From: an uncultured Tissierellia bacterium
GTDB lineage: Bacteria > Bacillota > Clostridia > Tissierellales > Peptoniphilaceae
Assembly: GCA_947253765.1 (NCBI GenBank)
Contig: CAMYAK010000003.1
Location: forward strand, 62,001-126,000
Reading direction: 5' to 3'
DNA length: 64,000 bases
The stretch's first letter is position 1. The number at the start of each line of letters is the position of its first letter. Under the pieces are notes generated by a model. It saw nothing but the letters and a program-made list of their open reading frames with translations, made no database searches and was not told the DNA's origin. Positions 8,928 to 18,134 of this stretch are shown here, in pieces. Position numbers and translations under genes: made by a program.

Positions 8928-9326
8928 TCAAGTTCTTTTCTTCATGGTGTGTTTACAATGGGGACAGCGAACTACAATTTTCCCTTTATTCTTAGGAACC
9001 CTAAGTTCCTTGCCGCATTGTTCGCAGGCAAAGTACCTATAACCCTTTTCTCCAAAAATCCTTCTCTTCCATTTTATGAAAAAATTCCTTATAACTGCGG
9101 TGGTTCTCAAGTATTTGGCATTTTCCCTGGACCTCCTGTCTATGTCTTTTGACAGGGTCCTGTAAAGTGAGTAGCCGGCAAGGGCCATGCCCAACATAGG
9201 CATAACTCCCCTGCTTTTTGTAAATAAATTAATTACAACAGCAATTACCGCGCATATAGATAAAAATCTACCATACTGATCAGCGCCATACCTGCCATAC
9301 ATCCATTGTGCAATTTTATCTCTCAA
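8928..9326 (-). CDS. Small membrane protein with C-terminal zinc ribbon
   Basis: 132 residues. Hydrophobic stretches lie at about 22-35 (LSICAVIAVVINLF) and 42-55. A basic region follows, then a C-terminal CEQCGKEL...CPHCKHT zinc ribbon. Proteins of this shape are common and uncharacterised in Firmicutes. The ribbon is probably cytoplasmic, since the flanking region is strongly basic. It sits between the sirtuin gene and dnaE in the same direction, 22 bases upstream of dnaE. No specific function can be inferred. Confidence 0.7.
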   Translation of the reverse strand: MRDKIAQWMYGRYGADQYGRFLSICAVIAVVINLFTKSRGVMPMLGMALAGYSLYRTLSKDIDRRSRENAKYLRTTAVIRNFFIKWKRRIFGEKGYRYFACEQCGKELRVPKNKGKIVVRCPHCKHTMKKRT

Positions 9327-9364
9327 AATTTCTCCTTAATCCAATACAAATTCAAATATGGATA

Positions 9365-10102
9365 CTATTTGCCAAGATCAGGCAAAATCTTTGAAATGTC
9401 CCCGTGTAATACGTAGTCGGCCCGGCTGTCGGCACCCGTCTCTTCCATATTGATAAGTATAAGTTCATTTCCTCTATAGTAATTTAATAGCCCGGCCGCA
9501 GGATATACAACTAGGGATGATCCTCCAACTATAAGGGTTTTGCAGGCCATTATTGCCTCGATCGCCTTTGAAAAAGCCCTATCAGGTAACATCTCTCCGT
9601 ATAAGGTAACAGCTGCCCTCATGTTATGGCCGCATTTGGGGCAAGGAAACCTCCCCTTTCCCTCCATGAAGACTTCCGTTTCCACTGTATTTCCGCAATG
9701 GGAACAGTATATATCATGCATATTGCCATGGACCTCATAAACATTGTGGCTTCCCGCCCTCTGGTGAAGGCCGTCAATATTCTGGGTGACAACAGCCCTG
9801 AGCTTTCCTTCTTTTTCCCATTTTGCCAGCTGTATATGGGCTCCTGAGGGCTTGACCTGATAAGATCTCCAACACTCCCTGGTAAAATCGGCAAAACCGT
9901 CCGGATCGTTTACACAAAATTCATGACTGAAATAGTATTCAGGAGGATAGGGACGGTCACTTTTTTGGTGGTATAAGCCGTTAGGTGACCTGAAATCCGG
10001 TATGCCTGAAGCTGTTGAAACACCGGCCCCACCGAAAAATACGATATTGTCACTATTTTCTATGATCTTCTTAACCTCATTGAAATCAGAATCTTTTCTC
10101 AT
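9365..10102 (-). CDS. cobB: NAD-dependent protein deacylase (sirtuin)
   Basis: Removes acyl groups from lysines using NAD. The 245-residue protein has the sirtuin signatures GAGVSTASGIPDFRS (near residues 25-39), TQNIDGLHQRAG and the catalytic VHGNM histidine. A four-cysteine zinc site follows (CSHCGN and CPKCGHN), then GGSSLVVYP in the nucleotide fold. Length is typical of the compact bacterial class. It lies just downstream of deoC in the same direction and may share its transcript. Which acylation it removes cannot be told from sequence. Confidence 0.93.
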   Translation of the reverse strand: MRKDSDFNEVKKIIENSDNIVFFGGAGVSTASGIPDFRSPNGLYHQKSDRPYPPEYYFSHEFCVNDPDGFADFTRECWRSYQVKPSGAHIQLAKWEKEGKLRAVVTQNIDGLHQRAGSHNVYEVHGNMHDIYCSHCGNTVETEVFMEGKGRFPCPKCGHNMRAAVTLYGEMLPDRAFSKAIEAIMACKTLIVGGSSLVVYPAAGLLNYYRGNELILINMEETGADSRADYVLHGDISKILPDLGK

Positions 10103-10133
10103 GACCGGGTCCCTCCCTTTTTCAATATTCTTT

Positions 10134-10790
10134 TTATCCTTCTACTATTTTAATTCCGCTCGATGCCCCAATCCTGTTTGCTCCCGCTTCAATCATTTCC
10201 AGGGCTTCTTCCCTGCTATGTATGCCGCCCGAGGCCTTGACTCCGGCCCTGTCTTTTACGGCTTCCCTCATCAATCTTACATCGGTTGCCTTGGCCCCGG
10301 CCTTTGAAAAACCGGTTGACGTCTTGACAAAATCAGCTCCCGCATTTATCGAAAGATCACATGCCCTGACCTTTTCCCGGTCTGTCAAAAGGCAGGTTTC
10401 TATAATAACTTTAAGAACCCTCTTTGGACCGCAAGCTTCCTTTAATGATCTTATTTCCTCTTCCACATATTTATCGTCACCGTCTTTAAGCCTGCCGATG
10501 TTTATAACCATATCTATCTCGTCCGCCCCGTCTTTAATTGCCTCAAGACATTCCGCAAGCTTGGCCCGGCTTGACATGGCTCCCAGGGGAAATCCCACTA
10601 CAGCGCAGGTTTTTACCCCGCTGTCTTTCAACTCGTCATGAACAAGGCTTGTCCATGACGAATTCGTGCATACCGAGCAGAAGGAGTATTCTTTGGCTTC
10701 TTTGCAAATCCTTAAAATGTCTTCCTTTACTGCCTCAGGGCTTAAGATTGTGTGGTCAATGTATGAATTCAGTTCAATGTCTTTTTTCAT
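10134..10790 (-). CDS. deoC: Deoxyribose-phosphate aldolase
   Basis: Cleaves 2-deoxyribose 5-phosphate to glyceraldehyde 3-phosphate and acetaldehyde, in deoxynucleoside catabolism. 218 residues. The family motifs are YIDHTIL near the N-terminus, DEIDMVINIG, the VLKVIIET segment with the proton-relay lysine, VKTSTGF with the Schiff-base lysine, and VKASGGI with the second active-site lysine. It sits between pgi and the sirtuin gene without other deo genes. The pgi terminator lies upstream, so it probably has its own promoter. Confidence 0.95.
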   Translation of the reverse strand: MKKDIELNSYIDHTILSPEAVKEDILRICKEAKEYSFCSVCTNSSWTSLVHDELKDSGVKTCAVVGFPLGAMSSRAKLAECLEAIKDGADEIDMVINIGRLKDGDDKYVEEEIRSLKEACGPKRVLKVIIETCLLTDREKVRACDLSINAGADFVKTSTGFSKAGAKATDVRLMREAVKDRAGVKASGGIHSREEALEMIEAGANRIGASSGIKIVEG

Positions 10791-10820
10791 TTTTGTTCCT
10801 AAGTATTTTTATGTGCCTTT

Positions 10821-10852
10821 AAAAGAAAACAGGGCGGTTACTCCACCCTGTT
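10821..10852 (-). terminator. Intrinsic terminator of pgi
   Basis: Just past the pgi stop, the minus strand reads AACAGGG...CCCTGTT with an extra CC/GG pair, followed by TTTTCTTTT. It separates pgi from deoC. Confidence 0.85.
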
Positions 10853-10860
10853 CTGTATTA

Positions 10861-12135
10861 TTAATAACCGGGTTTCCCCAAAAGTTTGTACATATTTGAT
10901 TTATAGAACTCGACTCCCGGCTGGTTGAATGGGTTGACTCCCAGCATATATCCTGAAACTCCGACTGCAACTTCATAGAAGTATATCAGCCTTCCCAACT
11001 CCTCGGGATCCAGTTTATCCATGGTTATTACAATATTTGGAACCTGGCCGTCCACATGGGCTGACAGGGTCCCCTTCATGGCATTATAGTTAACCTCGTG
11101 AAGGCCCTTGCCGGCCAAGTAGTTTAGATTATCGGCATTTTCTTCATCAAAGGGGATTTTCACGTCATTTTTGCTTTCCTTGACCCAGAGGACTGTTTCA
11201 AAGTGGTTTTTAGGCCCCTGTTGGATCCACTGTCCAAGCGAATGGAGGTCTGTTGTATTCTTTACGGAAGCCGGGAAAAGTCCCTTGCCGTCCTTGCCCT
11301 CACTCTCACCATAGAGCTGTTTCCACCACTCCTGGAAATATGAAAGCTTGGGCTCATAGGTAACCATTATCTCCATGGCATTGCCGGCATCATAAAGCGC
11401 TTTTCTGATGGCTGCATATTGAATGGCCGGGTTATTGTCGAAATCCCTTTTCAAGTAATCTTGTCGGGCTTCTTCAGCCCCCTTCATCAATGAGTCTATA
11501 TCAACTCCTGATACGGCAATAGGGAGGAGTCCTACGGCTGTGAGAACCGTAAAGCGTCCGCCAATATCGTCAGGCACTACAAACTCCTCATATTCCTCAC
11601 GATCAGCCAAGCCTTTTAAAGCACCTCTTGCCTTGTCCGTGGTTACATAAATTCTTGATTTAGCCTCTTCCTTGCCAAGTTTTTCTTCGAGCAGGTTCTT
11701 AAAAATCCTGAATGCTACTGCGGGTTCTGTTGTGGTCCCGGACTTTGAGATTACGTTGATTGAGAACTTTTTATCCTGTAAATATTCTATTAATTCGTGG
11801 CTTTCAAGGGCGGAAAGTTGGTTTCCGGCAAAAATTATTTCCGGTTCCGGCTTTTTGAAGGAATGGCTGAAGGCTTCTATTACCGCCCTGGCTCCAAGAT
11901 ATGAACCGCCAATTCCAATAACCAGGAGGACTTCCGAATCTTCCCTTATTTTTTTAGCGGCCTTCTTTATCCTTGCATATTCGTCCTTGTCATAGGCAAC
12001 AGGAAGTTCTATCCAACCCAAAAAATCATTTCCCGGTCCATTTTTACCAACCAGGGTATCAAATGCTTGTAAGGCCTTATCTTTTTGCTTGTCCAATTCT
12101 TTTACATGAGCTGAAAACTGCAAATCGAGTTTCAT
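10861..12135 (-). CDS. pgi: Glucose-6-phosphate isomerase
   Basis: Interconverts glucose 6-phosphate and fructose 6-phosphate. At 424 residues it is slightly shorter than the common ~450-residue Firmicute enzyme. Key stretches are LLVIGIGGSYLGARA (phosphate binding), ISKSGTTTEP, the DIGGRFTVLTAVGLLP signature, EGKDGKGLFP and the C-terminal GVNPFNQPGVE. AAGGAGG precedes the ATG. A strong terminator follows. It is unlinked to pfkA/pyk but shares their orientation. Confidence 0.95.
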   Translation of the reverse strand: MKLDLQFSAHVKELDKQKDKALQAFDTLVGKNGPGNDFLGWIELPVAYDKDEYARIKKAAKKIREDSEVLLVIGIGGSYLGARAVIEAFSHSFKKPEPEIIFAGNQLSALESHELIEYLQDKKFSINVISKSGTTTEPAVAFRIFKNLLEEKLGKEEAKSRIYVTTDKARGALKGLADREEYEEFVVPDDIGGRFTVLTAVGLLPIAVSGVDIDSLMKGAEEARQDYLKRDFDNNPAIQYAAIRKALYDAGNAMEIMVTYEPKLSYFQEWWKQLYGESEGKDGKGLFPASVKNTTDLHSLGQWIQQGPKNHFETVLWVKESKNDVKIPFDEENADNLNYLAGKGLHEVNYNAMKGTLSAHVDGQVPNIVITMDKLDPEELGRLIYFYEVAVGVSGYMLGVNPFNQPGVEFYKSNMYKLLGKPGY

Positions 12136-12177
12136 AAATCCTCCTTATAAAACTTAATAAAATTTCCTGAACATTTC

Positions 12178-13266
12178 CTATTTACAATCCACCATGAGAA
12201 GCGCTATGTCATCTTGCTGGGGGCCGTATCTGAATTCTTCCATATCCTTTGCCATCAGGTCCAGGAGTCCTTTTGAATTTTCCTTCATTCTCCTGATAAT
12301 GGCATCCTTGCCGAAAGATTTTCCGGCTTCATTTCTTGCTTCAACGGCTCCATCCGTGTAGAACAGGATCTTGTCGCCTTTGCTATATTCAAATTTGTGT
12401 TCTATATACTTGTAATCCTTAAATATTGGCGATATTACCTTGCCCCTGGCCTCCAATTCAAAAACTCCATTTTCCCCGGAAACTATTGGAAGGCTGTTGT
12501 GACCGGCATTTGCGTAGGTCATTAAGGATGCGTCGCTGTCAAAAAGAGCATAAAAAATTGTGAAGTACTGCCTGTCTCCAGTTGAAATTTCGTTGAATTT
12601 TCCCTTTAGTGATTGCAAGACCTTGGCCGGTTGGCAAATCTTCTCATCATTTAAAATGGACCTCATGGTCTGCCTGACGAACATGGTCAAGATTGACGCT
12701 GATATGCCGTGTCCAACAACGTCTGAAATATATAGGGCCAGCTTTCCACCTCCCAGGGGCACCAGGTCAAAAAAGTCTCCCGACAATCTTTCAGACGGCA
12801 TATACCTATATTCGAATCCCAGCTTGCCGTATTCCTTTAACATAGGCAGCATGCCCTTTTGTATGGATTGGGCGAATTCCATGTCCTCGACCATCTTCTT
12901 ATTGTCGCCATATATCTCGTGGGTAAAGCGACTTTTAAGGCTTATGTCCCTGAAAACTTGAATTAGGGCTTTTTTAGACTCATGATACTTTATGGGCGAG
13001 CTTATGACTGAAAAAACCATATTCGCTATGCAAAACTCGGTCTCGCTTGATTTTCCAACCCTAAAGCTGTCCCGGGCCTGGTCTTTGGGAAAGATCTCAA
13101 GTGACTTAATATCAAGGTCTTTCTCAAATTTAAGCATTGCCCTATTTTTAAAGAGGACCCTGCCGTCAGAATCTATGATCCTAACCATATCTTCCATGGA
13201 ATCAAAAATATCGGAAGGCCTGTCAAAGCCTAAAAATTTTTCTGTTTTTTTCAATTCCCTTACCAT
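12178..13266 (-). CDS. PAS-like sensor with PP2C/SpoIIE-type phosphatase domain
   Basis: Likely serine/threonine phosphatase of the RsbU/SpoIIE group, which normally acts on anti-anti-sigma proteins; the substrate is unknown here. The start at 13266 is chosen because GGAGGG lies four bases upstream; a longer frame exists but would overlap the upstream gene. An N-terminal PAS-like segment (DSMEDMVRIIDSDGRVLFKN) leads through a linker (EFAQSIQKGMLP) to the phosphatase core. The core shows GDFFDLVPL and YISDVVGHG metal-binding aspartates, TYANAGHN, and a terminal QQDDIALL. No sigma-factor partner genes are adjacent. Confidence 0.8.
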   Translation of the reverse strand: MVRELKKTEKFLGFDRPSDIFDSMEDMVRIIDSDGRVLFKNRAMLKFEKDLDIKSLEIFPKDQARDSFRVGKSSETEFCIANMVFSVISSPIKYHESKKALIQVFRDISLKSRFTHEIYGDNKKMVEDMEFAQSIQKGMLPMLKEYGKLGFEYRYMPSERLSGDFFDLVPLGGGKLALYISDVVGHGISASILTMFVRQTMRSILNDEKICQPAKVLQSLKGKFNEISTGDRQYFTIFYALFDSDASLMTYANAGHNSLPIVSGENGVFELEARGKVISPIFKDYKYIEHKFEYSKGDKILFYTDGAVEARNEAGKSFGKDAIIRRMKENSKGLLDLMAKDMEEFRYGPQQDDIALLMVDCK

Positions 13267-13319
13267 GGGTCCCTCCTGATTTAACATCCTAATTTTACCA
13301 TAAATCGCCGGCTGATTTT

Positions 13320-14459
13320 TCAAAGAAAAGCTGCGGGATTGGGGCCGTAAAACTGGTAGTATGTCGTTTCCAATCCCCCATTAAACAGTTTCCTTCTCTT
13401 ATCAGCCTTTTTCATCATGTATTTTTCCAAGTTCTTTGTCGGGCTTATGACATATGTCGACCAGGTCCTTAGCCTTGAAAAATGTTCGGCGAAATCCTTC
13501 AAAAGTCCCTCAGCCTCGTCGACTTCCCCCAACCTCTTCCCATATGGAGGGTTTGTTATTATGACCCCGAAATTCTCCTTCAAATTGCACTCCCTCATAT
13601 CTTTCGGGACGAAAATTATGTCATCGGCAACACCGGCTTCATGAGCATTGGCAACCGCCGTTTTTATAATCCCGGGATCTATATCGAAACCCATAATTTC
13701 AAGCTTGTCCTTAAAATCGATCCTCTCCATCCTTTGTCGGCGAATTTTTTTGAATTCTTTAAGATCAACTTGGGGCCAGGCCATAAAAGTGAAATTCCTA
13801 TCCAAGCCCGGATCAATATTTCTGGCTTTTCTTGCCGCTTCTATAAGTATAGTTCCTGAGCCGCAAAAGGGGTCCAGCAGTGGCCTGTCCTTATTCCAAA
13901 AAGACAGGTCAACCAGGCCGGAAGCCAAGGTTTCTTTTATTGGAGCCCCACCCTTTTCTTCCCTATATCCCCTCTTGAAAAGTCCCTCGCCTGTCGTATC
14001 CAGAAGGACCTGACAATGGTCATTATTCAGCCTGAGCCTTATGGGATAAGTCGGTCCGGATTCTTGAAAATAGGTGAGCTTAAACCGGTCTCTCAGCCTG
14101 TCGACTATAGCCTTCTTTGCGACGGACTGAAGGTCTCTGACTGACTTGAGTTTTGAGGAAACTGTTCCCGCATTTACAGGAAAGGCCCCCATCTCTCCAA
14201 TTATATACGGCCAATCTATATTTCTGACACCCCGGTATATGTCCTCGTATTCACCGGCTTCAAATGAGGCCAATTCAAGCTCTACCCTGTCCGCTACCCG
14301 CAGGGCAAGGTTGGCAAGGGCAACGTCCTTCATATCCCCATTGAATACCAGGTGGCCCCTGTCCGTCTTTATATCCTTGAAGCCCAGCGCTTCCAATTCC
14401 CGCCTGACACTTGATTCCAATCCGAATGCGGCACTCGCATGTATTTTTCCTGAAAACAT
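13320..14459 (-). CDS. THUMP-domain class I RNA methyltransferase (RlmL/YpsC type)
   Basis: Probably makes N2-methylguanosine in 23S rRNA. The first ~170 residues form a ferredoxin-like/THUMP RNA-binding region (ending in LRLNNDHCQVLLDTTGEGL). It is followed by a Rossmann methyltransferase domain with DPFCGSGTILIEAA for S-adenosylmethionine and IITNPPYGKRLGE, the catalytic NPPY motif of N-methyltransferases. 379 residues is the usual Firmicute length. AAGGAG precedes the ATG. Its stop lies about 50 bases ahead of the phosphatase start, so the two may be co-transcribed. Confidence 0.88.
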   Translation of the reverse strand: MFSGKIHASAAFGLESSVRRELEALGFKDIKTDRGHLVFNGDMKDVALANLALRVADRVELELASFEAGEYEDIYRGVRNIDWPYIIGEMGAFPVNAGTVSSKLKSVRDLQSVAKKAIVDRLRDRFKLTYFQESGPTYPIRLRLNNDHCQVLLDTTGEGLFKRGYREEKGGAPIKETLASGLVDLSFWNKDRPLLDPFCGSGTILIEAARKARNIDPGLDRNFTFMAWPQVDLKEFKKIRRQRMERIDFKDKLEIMGFDIDPGIIKTAVANAHEAGVADDIIFVPKDMRECNLKENFGVIITNPPYGKRLGEVDEAEGLLKDFAEHFSRLRTWSTYVISPTKNLEKYMMKKADKRRKLFNGGLETTYYQFYGPNPAAFL

Positions 14460-14538
14460 TTATACTCCTTGGCTTTTATTAACAAGCACCTATAATATAT
14501 AATTACACTAACATAAGCCATAGAAAAAGGGGATGTGA

Positions 14539-14967
14539 ATGATAGATTTTTTAAAAAAACTTTTGGATAAAAGCGAAGTGAGATTTATAATTGTAGGCCT
14601 TATAAATACTGCTGTGGGAACGGCCATCATGTTCCTTGCCTATAACGCCTTCCACCTCTCTTATTGGCTTTCCAGCTCCCTAAACTATATTTTAGCCAGC
14701 GTACTCAGCTATTTTCTTAATAAATATTTCACCTTCAAGTCCGAAGGCAAGTCCTGTATAGAGGTTTTGAAGTTTGCCCTCAATATCGCCATATGCTACT
14801 TGCTTGCCTATAGTGCCGCCCAGCCGCTTGTAAAGCAGATTTTGAGCGGATCTTCCCGGTCCATAATTGACAATATCTCTATGTTGGTGGGCATGGTCCT
14901 GTTTGTCGTCTTGAATTATCTGGGCCAGAGATTTTTCGTTTTTAAAGGATCCGACAAGACTAATTAA
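14539..14967 (+). CDS. GtrA-family small membrane protein
   Basis: 142 residues with four predicted membrane segments: FIIVGLINTAVGTAIMFLAY, LNYILASVLSYFLN, ALNIAICYLLAYSAA and MLVGMVLFVVLNYLGQ. The conserved short loop NKYFTF between the second and third and the final RFFVFK are typical of GtrA-like proteins. Family members are implicated in moving lipid-linked sugars or in teichoic acid and O-antigen decoration, but the substrate here is unknown. It is alone on the plus strand, divergent from the methyltransferase gene. AAGGGGATG precedes the ATG. Confidence 0.85.
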   Translation: MIDFLKKLLDKSEVRFIIVGLINTAVGTAIMFLAYNAFHLSYWLSSSLNYILASVLSYFLNKYFTFKSEGKSCIEVLKFALNIAICYLLAYSAAQPLVKQILSGSSRSIIDNISMLVGMVLFVVLNYLGQRFFVFKGSDKTN

Positions 14968-14993
14968 AACATCTTAAAATTCGCAAACTAAAA

Positions 14994-15016
14994 GGCCCGC
15001 CCGGCTTAGGCGAGCC
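14994..15016. terminator. Bidirectional terminator between gtrA and etfA
   Basis: GGCCCGCC at 14994-15001 pairs with GGCGAGCC at 15009-15016 (one G-T pair). Going right it is followed by TCTTATTTT and going left by TTTTAGTTT, so it can end both convergent units. Confidence 0.8.
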
Positions 15017-15057
15017 TCTTATTTTATTATTGAGAGTCTGTCAAACAAGTAGCTTTA

Positions 15058-16077
15058 TCAGCTTGCGCTCTTGTCAGCCTTGATCTTATTGATTTCCTCA
15101 GTAAGCTTGGGAACAACCTTTAAAAGATCTCCCACAATACCCACATCGGCTACGTTGAAGATAGGAGCATTGGGATCCTTGTTGATGGCAATGATATAGT
15201 CGGACTCTTCCATACCTGCCAGGTGCTGGATGGCTCCTGAAATACCGCAAGCTATATATAATCCCGGTCTTACGGTTTTTCCGGTCTGACCGACCTGGAC
15301 ATCCTTGGGCTGCCAGCCTGAGTCTACTGCAGCACGTGAAGCTGATACTTCTCCGCCCATGGCGTCTGCAAGTTCCTTCAAAATCTTGAAGTTCTCTTCG
15401 TTTGCTACCCCACGACCACCTGAAACCAAGACTTTGGCCTGCTGAATATCGACCTTGTTCTTCATTTCATGAACAACATCCTCGATTTTTACATAGCAGT
15501 TGTTCTTCTCAAGCTTATAATCAAGCTCAATGATCTGGCCCTTTCGGCCCTCTTCGCGGATCTTTCTTACCATAACTCCCGGACGAACAGTTGCCATCTG
15601 AGGTCTGAACTCGTCACAAAGGATGGTTGCCATCAGGTTGCCGCCGAATGCCGGACGGGTCATGCGGAAGTCTTTTGTTTCCGGATCTATTTCCAGCTTT
15701 GTTGTGTCGGCTGTGAGTCCTGTGTGGACACGACCTGCCAATCTCGGTCCCAAATCACGGCCTATTGCTGTTGCACCGATCATCATGATTTCCGGTTTAT
15801 ATTCTTCTACAATATAGGCCAAAGCCTGTGTATATGGCTCGGTCATATAGTATTTTAAGGCCGGATCGTCCAATAAGATGACCCTGTCCGCACCAAACTC
15901 AATAAGTTCCTGAGCAAGGCCCTTAATATTCTCGCCCAAAAGTACAGCTGTTACTTCTTCATTCAATTCTTCCGCCAAGTCACAGGCCTTTCCTATCAGT
16001 TCCAAGGAAACCGGAGTGAGCTTCCCCTCAACCTGCTCGGCAAAAGTAAATACTCCTTTATAATCTTTTAAATCCAT
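15058..16077 (-). CDS. etfA: Electron transfer flavoprotein alpha subunit
   Basis: With EtfB it carries electrons for the adjacent acyl-CoA dehydrogenase. In butyrate-forming anaerobes this complex bifurcates electrons from NADH to crotonyl-CoA and ferredoxin. 339 residues. The C-terminal FAD domain is recognised by VSGGRGV, SRAAVDSGW, QVGQTGKTV and the YIACGISGAIQH/AINKDPNAPIF signature. Last gene of the butyrate operon, 11 bases after etfB and followed by a bidirectional terminator. Confidence 0.96.
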   Translation of the reverse strand: MDLKDYKGVFTFAEQVEGKLTPVSLELIGKACDLAEELNEEVTAVLLGENIKGLAQELIEFGADRVILLDDPALKYYMTEPYTQALAYIVEEYKPEIMMIGATAIGRDLGPRLAGRVHTGLTADTTKLEIDPETKDFRMTRPAFGGNLMATILCDEFRPQMATVRPGVMVRKIREEGRKGQIIELDYKLEKNNCYVKIEDVVHEMKNKVDIQQAKVLVSGGRGVANEENFKILKELADAMGGEVSASRAAVDSGWQPKDVQVGQTGKTVRPGLYIACGISGAIQHLAGMEESDYIIAINKDPNAPIFNVADVGIVGDLLKVVPKLTEEINKIKADKSAS

Positions 16078-16088
16078 AGGTCTCCCCC

Positions 16089-16874
16089 TTATATCAGGTA
16101 CTTATCTTGCAGGCGGTCTAAAATAAACTGGACTGATTCATCTGTGTCTTTTTCAATCTTCATCCCCGGCTCTTTAACCGATTTGGGGAATGACTTGGCT
16201 ACTCTTGTAGGTGAGCCCTTAAGACCGATGTTTGAATCATCCACAGGAACGTCTGCTCTCTGGAGCCATTTTATTTCGCGTTCATCAAAGGCTTCGAAAA
16301 TTCCGCCCGGTGTCATATAACGCGGTTTGACCTCTTCAGCAAGGGCCGTGATCAGGCATGGCATCTTAGCTCTTACAATATGGTAACCGTCGTCATAAAT
16401 ACGTTTTGCAACTATTTCATCGCCTTCAACTTTTAATTCAGCTGTGTATGAGATGTTAGCGATTCCCATGTGCTCAGCCATTTCAGGTCCGACCTGAGCT
16501 GTGTCGCCGTCGATAGCCTGACGACCGCATATTACCAGGTCATAATCCAAGGTCTGCACTGCAGCTGCAATTGTAGAAGAAGTTGCCCAAGTATCAGCAC
16601 CGCCGAAGGCCCTGTCAGTTATAAGATAGGCATCATCGGCACCCATGGCCATGGCTTCATGAAGAACGTCCTCAGCCTGTGGGGGGCCCATTGATACTAC
16701 TGTGACCTTTGCATCTTTGTTTTCATCTTTTATTCTAAGAGCAAACTCTAGAGCTGCCTTATCGTCCGGATTCATGATTGAAGGAACACCTTCACGGATC
16801 AAGGTTCCCTTAACAGGATCAATTCTTACCTCATTTGTGTCCGGTACCTGTTTTATACAAACAATAATTTTCAT
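16089..16874 (-). CDS. etfB: Electron transfer flavoprotein beta subunit
   Basis: Partner of EtfA. The start at 16874 is chosen over a longer frame because GGGGGCAGGG precedes it and it yields MKIIVCIKQVPDT, the usual EtfB beginning, and 261 residues. The nucleotide-binding segment LVICGRQAIDGDTAQVGPEMAEHMG is intact. In bifurcating Etf complexes this subunit binds the bifurcating flavin. It lies 10 bases from the bcd stop, so tight co-translation is likely. Confidence 0.96.
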   Translation of the reverse strand: MKIIVCIKQVPDTNEVRIDPVKGTLIREGVPSIMNPDDKAALEFALRIKDENKDAKVTVVSMGPPQAEDVLHEAMAMGADDAYLITDRAFGGADTWATSSTIAAAVQTLDYDLVICGRQAIDGDTAQVGPEMAEHMGIANISYTAELKVEGDEIVAKRIYDDGYHIVRAKMPCLITALAEEVKPRYMTPGGIFEAFDEREIKWLQRADVPVDDSNIGLKGSPTRVAKSFPKSVKEPGMKIEKDTDESVQFILDRLQDKYLI

Positions 16875-16884
16875 CCCTGCCCCC

Positions 16885-18024
16885 TTACTTAATGACGCTT
16901 CCGGCAATTACCATTTCCATAACCTCTGAGGTGCCCTCATAGATTTCGGTTATCTTGGCATCACGGAAGAAACGCTCAACTTCATAGTCGGTCATATATC
17001 CATAGCCGCCCATGAGCTGTATGCATTCAGTTGTAACGGACATGGCTGTTCTTGCTGCGAAAAGCTTGGCCATAGCAGCCTCAGTTGAGAACCTCTTCTG
17101 AGTGTCGTGAGCTATAGCGGCCTTGTATACTAAGTTACGGGCGGCTTCAATTTGTGTTGCCATATCTGCTACCTTGAACTGGGTGTTCTGGAATTTTGAC
17201 AGAGGACGTCCGAACTGTTTACGTTCCTGGATATACTCTACGCAACGGCTCAGTGCGCCTTCGGCAATTCCTAAGGCCTGGGCTGAAATTCCTATACGGC
17301 CGCTGTCCAATGTCTGCATGGCAGCCTGGAATCCCTTATTTTCGCGTCCCAGCATGTTCTCTTTCGGTACTCTGCAGTCTGTGAAGATAAGCTCACGTGT
17401 TGATGATGCGTGTATTCCCAATTTCTTCTCTGCGGGTCCGAATTCAAATCCCGGTGTTCCCTTTTCAACAATAAATGCTGTCAAGCCTCTTTGTCCCAAG
17501 CTTATATCTGTCATTGCGATAACGCAGTAGATGTCGGCAGGTCCTGCATTGGTGATAAAGATTTTGCTGCCGTTGATTACATATTCGTCTCCGTCAAGCA
17601 TAGCTGTGGTCTTTACTCCACCTGCATCTGTTCCTGCTCCGGGTTCAGTCAAGGCAAAGGCGCCAAGCTTCTCTCCGCTTGCCAAGGGGCGTAAATATTT
17701 TTCTTTTTGTTCCGGTGTTCCGAATTGGTTAATCATACCTGCGCCAAGTGACGTGTGGGCTGAAACTACAACTGAGGTTGATCCGCAGTGTTTTGCCAAC
17801 TCCTCAACGCAAAGTGCATATGTAAGATAGTCACACCCTTGTCCGCCATATTCTTTTGCAAATGGGATTCCCATGAAGCCGTACTTTTGCATTTTTTTTA
17901 CGGTTTCTACCGGGAATTCATGGCTTTCGTCAATTTCCTGTGCGATGGGCTTTACTTCATTTTCAGCAAAATCCTGAAAAAGCTGTCGAGCCATCCCATG
18001 TTTCTTATCTAAAACAAAATCCAT
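16885..18024 (-). CDS. bcd: Short-chain (butyryl-CoA) acyl-CoA dehydrogenase
   Basis: Reduces crotonyl-CoA to butyryl-CoA with EtfAB as electron partner. 379 residues with ACAD signatures: GAFALTEPGAGTDAGG near 125-140, QFGRPLSKFQNTQFKVADM, QLMGGYGYM and the C-terminal IYEGTSEVMEM containing the catalytic glutamate. Context (thl, crt, hbd, etfBA) supports the butyryl-CoA assignment; chain-length specificity is not proved by sequence. GAG-rich ribosome binding site AGGAGTAGCTT before the ATG. Confidence 0.93.
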   Translation of the reverse strand: MDFVLDKKHGMARQLFQDFAENEVKPIAQEIDESHEFPVETVKKMQKYGFMGIPFAKEYGGQGCDYLTYALCVEELAKHCGSTSVVVSAHTSLGAGMINQFGTPEQKEKYLRPLASGEKLGAFALTEPGAGTDAGGVKTTAMLDGDEYVINGSKIFITNAGPADIYCVIAMTDISLGQRGLTAFIVEKGTPGFEFGPAEKKLGIHASSTRELIFTDCRVPKENMLGRENKGFQAAMQTLDSGRIGISAQALGIAEGALSRCVEYIQERKQFGRPLSKFQNTQFKVADMATQIEAARNLVYKAAIAHDTQKRFSTEAAMAKLFAARTAMSVTTECIQLMGGYGYMTDYEVERFFRDAKITEIYEGTSEVMEMVIAGSVIK

Positions 18025-18096
18025 AAGCTACTCCTATTTTTAATCATCCTGATCATAAAGATACTTGATTTACTGCTGTGAGATCATATTTGAAAC

Positions 18097-18118
18097 GGGG
18101 GCCCGGTTAAAGGCCCCC
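18097..18118 (-). promoter_or_regulatory. GC-rich intercistronic hairpin between hbd and bcd
   Basis: GGGGGCC at 18097-18103 pairs with GGCCCCC at 18112-18118. It lies in the 110-base gap and lacks a T-run, so it is more likely an mRNA processing or stability element than a terminator. Function is inferred. Confidence 0.5.
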
Positions 18119-18134
18119 ATGACCTCAAAATATT